Shown here piece after piece: positions 56,061 to 64,000 of a DNA stretch of 64,000 bases. Source of the stretch: Phocoena phocoena (Eukaryota; Chordata; Mammalia; Artiodactyla; Phocoenidae). The stretch covers positions 7,322,501-7,386,500 of the forward strand of contig NC_089222.1 of NCBI RefSeq assembly GCF_963924675.1, read 5' to 3'. Numbering within the stretch: position 1 is the stretch's first letter; every line of letters begins with the position of its first letter. Made by a program: the position numbers and the translations under genes. The notes beneath the pieces are model-generated. The model ran no database searches. It worked only from the letters and a program-made list of their open reading frames with translations, and was not told where the DNA came from.

Positions 56061-57647
56061 ATAGCACATTTTTAAAACTTTTTAAAAATTAAAGTATATT
56101 TAACTTACAATGTTTTGTTAGTTTCAGGTGTACAGCAAGGTGATTCAGTTATGTATACATATGCATTCTTTTTCATATTCTTTTCCATTATAGGTTATTA
56201 CAAGACATTAGATATAGTTTCCTGTGCTATATAGTAAGTCCTTGCTGTTTATCTATTTTATATATAGTAGTGTGTATATGTTAATACAAAAGTCCTAATT
56301 TATCTCTCCCCACTCCATCCACTTTGGTAACCATAAGTTTGTTTTCTATGTCTGTGAGTTGATTCTGTTTTGTAAATAAATTCATTTATATCATTTTTTT
56401 AGATTCCACATATAAGTGATATCATTTGTCTTTGTCTGACCTACTTCACTTAGTATTATAATCTCTAGGTCTGTGTTACTGCAAATGGCATTATTTCACT
56501 CTCTTTAATGACTGAGTAATATTCCATTGTGTATATATACCACATCTTCTTTATCCATTCATCTGTCAATGGACACGTAGGTTGTTTCTATGTCTTGGCT
56601 ATTATAAATAGTGTTGCTATGAACATTGGGGTGCATGTACCTTTTTAAATTAGAGTTTTATTTGGCTACATGCCAAAACAATCTTGAGAAAGAAGAATGG
56701 AGCTGGAGGAATCACATTCCCTGACTTCAGACTATAGTACAAAGTGACAGTAATAAAAACAGTGTGGTACTGGCACAAAAACAGACATATAGATCAGTGG
56801 AATAGGACAGAAAGCCCAGAAATAATCCTACACAACTATGATCAATTAATCTGCAATAAAGGAGGCAAGAATGTACAATGGAGAAAAGATAGTCTCTTCA
56901 ATAAGTGGTGCTGGGAAAACTGGAAAACTACATATAAAAGAATGAAATTAGATCATTCTCTAACACAGTGCACAAAAATAAAATCAAAATGGATTAAAGA
57001 CCTAAATGTAAGACTGTATACTATAAAACTCCTAGAGGAAAACATAGGCAGAACACTCTTTGACATAAATTGCAACAATATTTTTTTGGCTCCATCTCCT
57101 AGACTAATGGGAATAAAAACAAAAATAAACAAATGGGACCTATTTAAACTTAAAAGCTTTTGCACAGGAAAGGAAATGGTAAATAAAACAAAATGACAAC
57201 CCACAGAATGGGAGAAAATATTTTCAAATGATGCTACTGACAAGGAATTAATTTCCAAAATATACAAATATCTCAAACAGCTTCATGTCAAAAAAACAAA
57301 CAACCTAATCAAAAACTGGGCAGAATACCTAAATAAACATTTCTCCAGAGAAGACATACAGATGTCCAACTGGCACATGAAACATTGCTCATTATTAGAA
57401 AAATGAAAATCAAAACTAAAATGAGGTATCACCTCACCCCAATCAAAATGGCCATCATTAAAAAGTCTACAAATAATGAATGCTGGAGAGGGTGTGGAGA
57501 AAAAGGAACCCTCCTGCACTGTTGGTGGGAATGTAAATTGGTACAGCAACTGTGAACAGCATGGAGGTTCCTTTAAAAATAAAAATAGATTTATCATGTG
57601 ATCCTGCAATCCCACTCCTGGGCATATATCTGAATAATAGCACATTT
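56061..57647 (-). mobile_element. L1 with 5' inversion (twin-primed insertion)
   Basis: Segment A (56072-56665) is the L1 3' UTR and ORF2 end on the minus strand, with the T-rich tail at its left. Segment B (56672-57636) is an upstream ORF2 piece on the plus strand. The free end of B, 'cctgggcatatatctg', and the inner end of A (inverse of 'gtacatgtacctttttaaattag...ttggctacatg') are neighbours in an intact L1. The repeat atagcacattt flanks the whole unit at 56061-56071 and 57637-57647. This is the classic twin-priming product. Confidence 0.92.
56672..57196 (+). pseudogene. L1 ORF2 C-terminal fragment in inverted segment
   Basis: An open frame of 150 codons at 56744-57196 reads [36 protein letters not shown] and [16 protein letters not shown], all from the ORF2p region between the reverse transcriptase and the C-terminus. 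Decayed ORF2 continues to 57636. It has no promoter or start and is separated from the rest of the element by the inversion. Confidence 0.9.
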
Positions 57648-57649
57648 GA

Positions 57650-58020
57650 GGATTTTACTTGATGACAGCATACTTGTGGGAAAGTGAGTGCTGAGGCAAA
57701 TCTTCTTAATAGATAAAAATCCATAACTCTCCCCACCCACTACCATTCCACAAAGTTCAGATCAAACGATACAGATGGATGGTAAGGAATACATTGCCAT
57801 GCCTTATTATCTAACCAACAACAAAAATATAAAAGGATAAGGAAGTGATAACAGAGGAGAGGCTACACACTGAGGGGAGAGAAATCACAGTGGGAGACTG
57901 AGCAGGGAGGGAAAAAATAAAGGACAGTGAGGGAGAGGAAGAAACTTTAAAAATATTCCTAGAGATTAATATTTTCTTTCTATGGGATTTAAGAAAAGCA
58001 AATAAAATATATGAATGATT
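57650..58020. other. Unassigned DNA
   Basis: Purine-rich tract at about 57850-57950. No gene was recognised. Confidence 0.4.
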
Positions 58021-58029
58021 TTTTAAAGT

Positions 58030-58250
58030 TGTTTGCACACTACTATATATAAAATAGGTAACTAATAAGGACCTACTGTGTAGCACAGGAAACTCTACTC
58101 AATACTCTGTAATTGCCTATATGGGAAAAGGATCTAAAAAAGAGTGGATATATGTATAAGTGATTCCTTTGCTGTATACCTGAAGCTAACACAACATTGC
58201 AAATCAACTGTACATCAATAAAAATTTAAAAGCCAAAAAAAGAAAAAGAT
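58030..58250 (+). mobile_element. Short L1 3' UTR fragment
   Basis: 'aataaggacctactgtgtagcacagg', 'actctactcaatactctgtaattgcc', 'gaagctaacacaacattgc' and an A-rich end match the 3' UTR of the copy at 4596-5135. No convincing TSD was seen. Confidence 0.88.
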
Positions 58251-58367
58251 GTTTGATGCATGGAGAATTCTTTTGAACACAAACATTACAGAAGTGACAC
58301 AAGTATGCTGCTACTGACATTTTTCAATTTAAATTTTAGTTTTGGGTTTTAATTTTTACTTTTTAAT

Positions 58368-58770
58368 AAGAATTAGACTACATAAGGGACTTTCCTGGTG
58401 GTGCAGTGGTCGAGAATCTGCCTGCCAATGCAGAGGACACAGGTTCGAGCCCTGGTCCAGGAAGATCCCATATGTCATGGAGCAGCTAATCCCATGCACC
58501 ACAACTACTGAGCCTGTGCTCTAGAGCCTACAAAACACAACTACTGAGCCCGTGTGCCACAACTATTGAAGCCCAGTACCTAGAGCCCATGCTCCACAAC
58601 AAGAGAATCCACCACAATGAGAAGCCCGTGCACTGCAACAAAGAGTAGCCCCTGCTCGCCGCAACTAGAGAAAGCCCGCGTGCAGCAATGAAGACCCAAC
58701 ACAGCCAAAAGTAAATAAATAAAACTTTTAAAAAAACTAATCCTTTTAAAAAAAGAATTAAACTACATAA
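58368..58770 (+). mobile_element. CHR-type SINE, long form
   Basis: The body runs 58386-58752 with 'gggactttcctggtggtgcag', 'caggttcgagccctggtcc', 'cacaactactgagcccgtg', 'cgccgcaactagagaaagccc' and a (AAAT)n-type tail. Flanking repeats aagaattagactacataa (58368-58385) and aagaattaaactacataa (58753-58770) match at 17 of 18. Confidence 0.97.
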
Positions 58771-58784
58771 AAATCTTAACAAAT

Positions 58785-58980
58785 AAACATATATACACAT
58801 GCATTTAAATATTTATATATGTATATAATTATATTTATATAAGCTATATTTATACACACACTTGTAAAATTGTACGTGTGTACGTTTATATATGTATATA
58901 ATGCTATAATGTACATAATGCTATGTATATATACATATATATAATTTTATATTATAAAATTATATATTTAATAAATATTT
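58785..58980. repeat. AT-rich low-complexity DNA
   Basis: Mixed TATATA, ATATTTATA and CACACA text with many small inverted repeats. Confidence 0.85.
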
Positions 58981-59002
58981 TATTAACACTAAAACTAATT
59001 GG

Positions 59003-59490
59003 TAGCACATTGCATTGTCTGTAACAGTCACAAAAAATATGCCCCACTCCACATGCTTTTCTACAATGACACTTTGCCATTCTCCCATCAAGGAGTAGAG
59101 TGTAATTCCCCTTGAACCTGGGCTGACCTTATGACACGCTTGTAACCAGTGAACTTAATGGAATTGATGTTGTGTTACTTACAAGTCTAGGTAAGAGAGG
59201 GCCGTGCAGCTTCCAGCTGGTTCCCTTGGAATGCTCTGCCTTGAAACCCATCTACCTTCTGGCATATGTAGAAATCATATGTGGGTATTCCAGCTGATGG
59301 CCCCAGCTGAGCTCTGTTCTCAAATCTTTCCAGCCAAGGCATTAAATATATGAATTATGAAGCCACCAGATGACTCACTCCCCTGGTCCTTTTAGCCAGC
59401 CCCAGCATTCAAGTCTTTCCTGATGAGGCTCCAGACATCATGGAGTAGAGACAAGCTATGCCCCCATGCCCTATCAAAATACTTGAAGAA
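59003..59490 (+). mobile_element. MLT1-type LTR (ERVL-MaLR), older subfamily
   Basis: Recognisable parts are 'ttgccattctcccatcaagg', 'ccccttgaacctgggctgacc', 'gtaagagagggccgtgcagc', 'tattccagctgatggccccagctgag', 'aagccaccagatgactc' and 'ccagacatcatggagtagagacaagc'. No internal viral sequence adjoins. Confidence 0.85.
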
Positions 59491-59599
59491 TTTTGAAATT
59501 TTTAATTATGCTTATATTTTCCTTATAAGCATAATGAAATATTTGTCATTTTATCCCACTAAATTTGAAGTGGTTTTTTACACAGCAGTAATAAAAGTG

Positions 59600-59790
59600 T
59601 GGGTATGTGTGTATACATACAATATATATTATATAATAATAATATTATGTATGTGTGGAAATATATATACGCACAATTGTTTCTATTTCTAAGCTGGGTG
59701 GTGTAGTCATATATATATGATATATATATAATGATATATATATATATATATATGTAATGATATACAATATATATATTTATGCACTATACT
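59600..59790. repeat. (TA)n-rich microsatellite region
   Basis: Several TATATA runs, the longest at about 59735-59752, broken by ATGATA units. Prone to length change and assembly error. Confidence 0.9.
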
Positions 59791-59839
59791 GTCCAGTTTA
59801 GAAAAAAAAATATTACTTGTAACTTTCAAGCCTTTGTCC

Positions 59840-60430
59840 CAATTTAATTCTTGTTACTTGATATTGCCTTTCTATGAAGAGTAACCACTATTCCAAGTTG
59901 TGTTTTCATTATTTGTCTTTTGTTATGACAAATCTATATTAAATATGTACATGCACATATATACATACATACGTGTGGATTTCTAAATAGAATAATAATA
60001 ATAATTTTCCAAGTTTTTGAAATTTGTATGTGACATTATATTTTTCCCATCCAACATTTTTTAAGATTTATTAATATATATATTTATAGCTAAAGTTCAC
60101 TCATTTTCACACTGTATGATATTCTACTATATAATTATATACTAACTCATTTAATCATCCTGGCAGTGAATATTTGGGTTATTCCTATGTTTTCACAATT
60201 GAAAATATTGCTCTGCATACTTTTGTATGTGTCACACATGCAAAGGTTTTACTAGAAATGAAGTGTTTGATCAAAAGATACTATCTTCATGTTGAACAAA
60301 TAGTGCCAAATTGCTTTACCAAGGAATTTCAGTAATTTACATTCCCAGCAGTGGTATAAAAGGGTTCTCTTATCATTTTTTTAGTAGTCTCTTATTCTTT
60401 ACTCACTTTTTAAAAAAAATTCAAGTTTTT
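59840..60430 (-). mobile_element. Old L1M-type LINE, ORF2 end
   Basis: Minus-strand L1: 'cattttcacactgtatgatattctac', 'tgaatatttgggttattcc', 'tgtttgatcaaaagatac', 'caaattgctttaccaagg' and 'tacattcccagcagtggtataaaag'. Diverged. Confidence 0.7.
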
Positions 60431-60504
60431 ATTTCTTTATTTACTTCAAAGAGATATTTTATTTTCTCTATGTGATAATTCCAATATATGAAGTCCTTGA
60501 CTAT

Positions 60505-60718
60505 CTAAATCAGAGGTAGTTCAATTTTCTGTTAAGGGAAATATAATAAATATTTTAAGCTGTGGACTATAGAATCTCTTTCACAATTACTCAGCTCTGC
60601 CATTATAGACTACAAGTAGCCATAGACAATGCATAAAGAAATGAGCATGGCTGAGTTCCAATAAAGCTTTATTTGTAAGAACAGGCAGCAGAATGAATTT
60701 GCCAACCACTAGTCTAGA
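60505..60718. mobile_element. hAT-Charlie-type MITE
   Basis: Ordered blocks 'attttctgttaagggaaatataataaatattttaagc', 'actcagctctgccattatagac', 'gtagccatagacaatgc', 'ccaataaagctttatttg' and 'aggcagcagaatgaatttgcc' match a common mammalian non-autonomous hAT element whose ends read 'ggcaaact' and 'agtttgcc'. I do not commit to a MER number. Confidence 0.65.
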
Positions 60719-60719
60719 T

Positions 60720-61610
60720 CATGTGAAGTTTTTGTTTTCTGTTTGTCTGTTTTAATATAATTCATGGTGACTTTTCTCTGTGTGTATGTTAATTTTTTAT
60801 AGTGAATTCATTGTTTGGCTGAATTTAACCCATGTAACTTATGTTAGCAGCCAGCAGTTTTCCTCCAGACAGTTATTTGTTCCTACTGGGGTGAGGGGTA
60901 GCCAGCAACCTGGAAGAACTTCATTTTTTTGTAAATTTTCTGTTAATTTCTACTTATCTATTTTGGAAGCTCTTTAATTTAATGTCTGCTCTGATTTCCC
61001 AGGCTCTTTAGAAAATAGAATAAATTAAGAGTCAAGACCAGCTCAGGAACAAATCATCGCTAAATATTCTATAGAAGGATATTTTTGTTATTAGTTGTTT
61101 TTCCATTCAGAACTGTGACAGGGCCTGATAGATTTCGTTATGGACTTTGCTGTCAGACAATTTTTTTTTTCCAACCTGTATTTCACAGAAGCTCTTGGCT
61201 CTTCAAAACTTCCAGCTAAACATGTGGATCTCAGATTCCAGTCCCCAGCTCAGCATGTTCCCAAGATCTACTCTTCCAAATCCCTCATGATTAATAATTC
61301 CAAAACTTTACATTCCTAAAATCCCAGAGTATTCATACTCACTTCCTGACTTCGCCTCATTGTTCTCTTTGATATACGCCTTGAGGCATCTTTTAAAAAT
61401 CTTTGGCACATTTTCTTCTTCTATCATTTACTCTCCCATTTTTCTTATTGTTGGTTTATAGCTTTTAAAATATTTTATTTAACTTTAATTATAGTTAAAC
61501 TATAATTATAATTGCAGATAAACTTGGGGAATGTTTTCAGTTAACCATGATTATTTAATCTGCCACACTTACCTGAAAATCATGATTATAAATATTTTAT
61601 TTAATTAAAC
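60720..61610. other. Unassigned DNA
   Basis: No recognised gene or repeat. A short inverted repeat (taattatagttaaactataatta) lies near 61488-61510. Confidence 0.4.
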
Positions 61611-61614
61611 CTAC

Positions 61615-61715
61615 TTCTAATAATAACTGCCATTTTTTGACCCTCTACTACTGTCAAGATGCTTCATACATTATTAAACAATAACCCTGTGGAGAAGGCA
61701 CTATTTTTTCTGTGG
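61615..61715 (-). repeat. MIR SINE fragment (weak)
   Basis: 'taataactgccattttttgacc', 'atgcttcatacattatt' and 'aataaccctgtggagaaggcactatt' follow the inverted 3' half of MIR. Confidence 0.5.
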
Positions 61716-61716
61716 T

Positions 61717-62092
61717 AGTCATTGGTGTTGCTTGAAAATATTTAAATTCTCCGCCCTTTCTGGGCACAGGATGGGAACGCACCCGACTACCTACTTTGAA
61801 GTTTGTCATGGCAACGTGACTTGTTTGACCAATGTAACGCGACTGACAGTGCCATGTGTCATTTCCAAGTCAAAGCTGTGAGGTCTAGTGCAGAATACAC
61901 ATGGAATTTTCCTTTTTCCATTGATTTCATGGAAGCACCTCTCCATAAGCATGGGTCCTCAAGTCACTTCAGCATGCAGAGCCCAATCAACCCAGGTTGA
62001 ACAGGTATTATAAACAAGAAATAAACATTTTTGTGTAAAGCCATTGAGTTCTGGGGATTGTTTGTTGTAACAATATAATCTGGCCTATCAAT
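61717..62092 (+). mobile_element. MLT1-type LTR (ERVL-MaLR)
   Basis: 'caacgtgacttgtttgaccaatg', 'gccatgtgtcatttccaagtc', 'ggttgaacaggtattataaacaagaaataaac', 'gccattgagttctggggattg' and 'aatataatctggcctatc' mark an MLT1 LTR. It follows the MIR fragment directly. Confidence 0.8.
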
Positions 62093-62094
62093 AA

Positions 62095-63600
62095 TATAAT
62101 GTCCACTAACATGAGGAAAAAAAAATATTGCTTATATAACAAGGCTAGTAATTGATGAGGCTATAATTCAAATCCAAGTTTATTTTGTCAAAGCTCCATG
62201 TTGTTTTTGCTTTACCAGGCTGCCTTGCAAGCTGAGGAGGTTCTCAGCCTTCTGAATGTCTGAAGTCAATGGATAAATTTGGAGCCAATAGACAAATAGT
62301 GATACCACCCAGAATTCTGGAGCCATCTCTTACAAATGAGCATTTGTACCGCATGATATATTTTTTAAAGCAGTTAGATGGAGAACATATGCTAATTACT
62401 GTCATCTATTTCTCTTCTGAATTCTGATGACAGAGCAGAATTTCTCTGGTAAGAAATTCTTCATTAGATACCATGATACTTAACCAAAGAAAAGGTTTCA
62501 ATAACTTCAGCATGACACTGAACAATTCAGGAAGGTTCCCAACTAGTAATTAGACTTTAAAAAATTGGAGTCCTGCCCTATCGCACAAGCAAAATAACAT
62601 CCATGACTGATTTAAATATTCCTCTTTTATTTGTTCTTTGATGTTGTTGCTCGTGAACCCAGCTTTGCTCATCACAATGAATCAAGTGTTCTCATTATCA
62701 GCAATACCATGATAGAGGCTGGTCCTGCCCTCAGGTAGTTTACAATTGAAGAGTGGCAATAAGGCAGTTATTGGGCCCCCATGTGTCTTTTCACGGTCAA
62801 ATTTCAACCAGCATTCAGGCTGAGGTGTACCTCTCATTGGAATGCTGGACCATCTCATAGTAAGCAATATTTCTTTTCACTTTAATCCAAACTGTCTACA
62901 AGACCATCTGTTTCTACCAGAGTCCAAGCCAGTTTTATAGACATATTTTAAAAATCTGCTTATCCCTGTGTAAAAGACCTATCTTATATCCACATTCCCA
63001 CTAGGCTTCACAAATTTCCAATTTTTCAGGCTTTACTCATGAAGACTTCTTTATACAAACTTATACATACTCACAATATTCAGATTTCACAAAGAAAAAA
63101 CCTCACAATAGATCTCTTCCTTCTAGCTTTCACAAAATGTAATAGAAATGCAAAGCTATGTTCCTGATATTTTTCTAAGGGCCTCTCTTTGACTTTATTT
63201 AAGCCCTAAGCAGCTCTACTTTTACGGAAGTTTCAAAATCATAGAAACTTTAACATAGACACTTGTTTCCAAGATCATACTTGTCAGAAGAAAGTTTCCA
63301 TTTGAACTTTGTTTTCCATTCTTCAAGACTACAGATTTTTTTCAGAAATTCTAACTTCTGCTTTCAGCAGGGCTCCCTTTGCTCCTACCTTTGCAGTCTT
63401 CTCCATCTGTAATAGACGTGTACCCCTGGGAGGACAATTGTGACAGTCTTCTCTTTTCCACATGTATCCTACGTGGCTCAAACTGATTCCATGTGAGTGT
63501 CCAAAACAAAAGTCTCTCTGGCCCAGAGATACTTCAGACCTCAATTCCAGGGCTGCTTTCAAGCTCATGGGCTCCCAGTGTTAGCCCAACATAATCTTGT
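62095..63600. other. Unassigned DNA
   Basis: Text at 62725-62770 ('ctgccctcaggtagtttacaattg') resembles an old LINE or SINE family but is too short to name. ORFs at 62682-62867 and 63329-63568 (minus) show no domain. Confidence 0.4.
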
Positions 63601-63606
63601 TTTTCA

Positions 63607-63633
63607 CTGTCAGCATTGCTGCAATGCTGACAG
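63607..63633. repeat. Perfect hairpin, 12-base arms and 3-base loop
   Basis: ctgtcagcattg, then ctg, then caatgctgacag. The arms are exact reverse complements. There is no T tract after it and no other sign of a small RNA gene. Confidence 0.95.
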
Positions 63634-64000
63634 GGGGTTACCCTTCCCTTGCTAGGTTTCGTATATTTCCCCATGTTGTGCAAGTTAAACAACTCCTCAT
63701 GGTGTCAGATTAGTAAATCTACTAAGCATGACACAAAAATGCTTCTCCGTCACATCCCTTTGTTGTCCTGGAGCAAGACAGACTGCCATTGGATTTTTCT
63801 TGGCTCAAGAAGCAAGACCAGCTCTATAATTTGTGGAACCAATTCAAGATAAAAATGTGAAGTCTTTTGTTAAAAGAAATTAAGAAATTCAAGACAATGG
63901 ACAGCAGAAGATTACATTATGTCTGGGGGCTTTGTGGCTGCCCAGGCCATATGCCCATGAAGCCAATCCTATTGAGGACAATACCACTTTGACAAGGTGT
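63634..64000. other. Unassigned DNA
   Basis: No recognised gene or repeat up to the window end. Confidence 0.4.

Noticed and set aside
1..64000. CRISPR arrays, prokaryotic operons or phage genes
   Set aside because: No spaced direct-repeat arrays, no ribosome-binding-site and ORF structure, and all composition and repeats are mammalian.

Overview
This window is vertebrate nuclear DNA, most likely from a cetacean (whale or dolphin). Three signs point there. There are five tRNA-derived SINEs of the CHR type, named for Cetacea, Hippopotamus and Ruminantia, and three of them have the short form ending in a 'gagaggcc...gaggcccgc' type tail that I associate with whales. The LINE-1 (L1) copies share a 3' UTR of the cetartiodactyl type. 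The background is old mammalian repeats (MIR, L2, MLT1, MER20, Tigger). The assignment rests on recognising repeat families, not on a database search. I found no host protein-coding exon, no rRNA or tRNA gene, no CRISPR array and nothing prokaryotic. It reads as a gene-poor intergenic or deep intronic stretch.

Layout. 1-9.1 kb: mostly unassigned DNA with a 5'-truncated L1 (715-1489), a short inverted repeat (3451-3536), MIR fragments, an L1 of intermediate age (4596-5135), an older L1 tail (7210-7605) and a very short L1 tail (7771-7970). 9.1-10.03 kb: a GC-rich degenerate tandem repeat. 10.03-17.35 kb: an almost complete minus-strand L1 with its 5' UTR, ORF1 and ORF2 remnants. It has lost its 3' tail, and a CHR SINE is inserted in ORF1. 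17.4-20.7 kb: old DNA with an MLT1 LTR.

20.7-31.7 kb is the most informative part. A very old minus-strand LINE is split by a full-length plus-strand L1 (21716-28915). That L1 appears to carry about 680 bases of foreign 3' flank (28916-29597), ending in a second poly(A) tail and a 12-base target-site duplication. 31.7-45 kb: a short L1 (about 32370-33121), microsatellites, MER20, an L2 split by an MLT1 LTR, an old plus-strand L1 followed by MIR and MLT1, and an old minus-strand L1. 45-52 kb: three CHR SINEs and a probable endogenous-retrovirus protease remnant. 52-64 kb: a tiny poly(A) insertion with a 15-base duplication, a Tigger remnant, a 5'-inverted ('twin-primed') L1 (56072-57636), a fifth CHR SINE, AT-rich simple repeats, two more MLT1 LTRs and a hAT MITE-like element.

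The genes here do not act together as a pathway. All recognisable coding sequence belongs to L1 ORF1/ORF2 or an old retrovirus, and every copy is broken by stops, frameshifts or truncation. The window is best read as layers of transposon insertions, dated relatively by which element interrupts which. I did not find an undescribed biological system. The best leads are the L1 3' transduction, the twin-primed L1 and several precise short inverted repeats.
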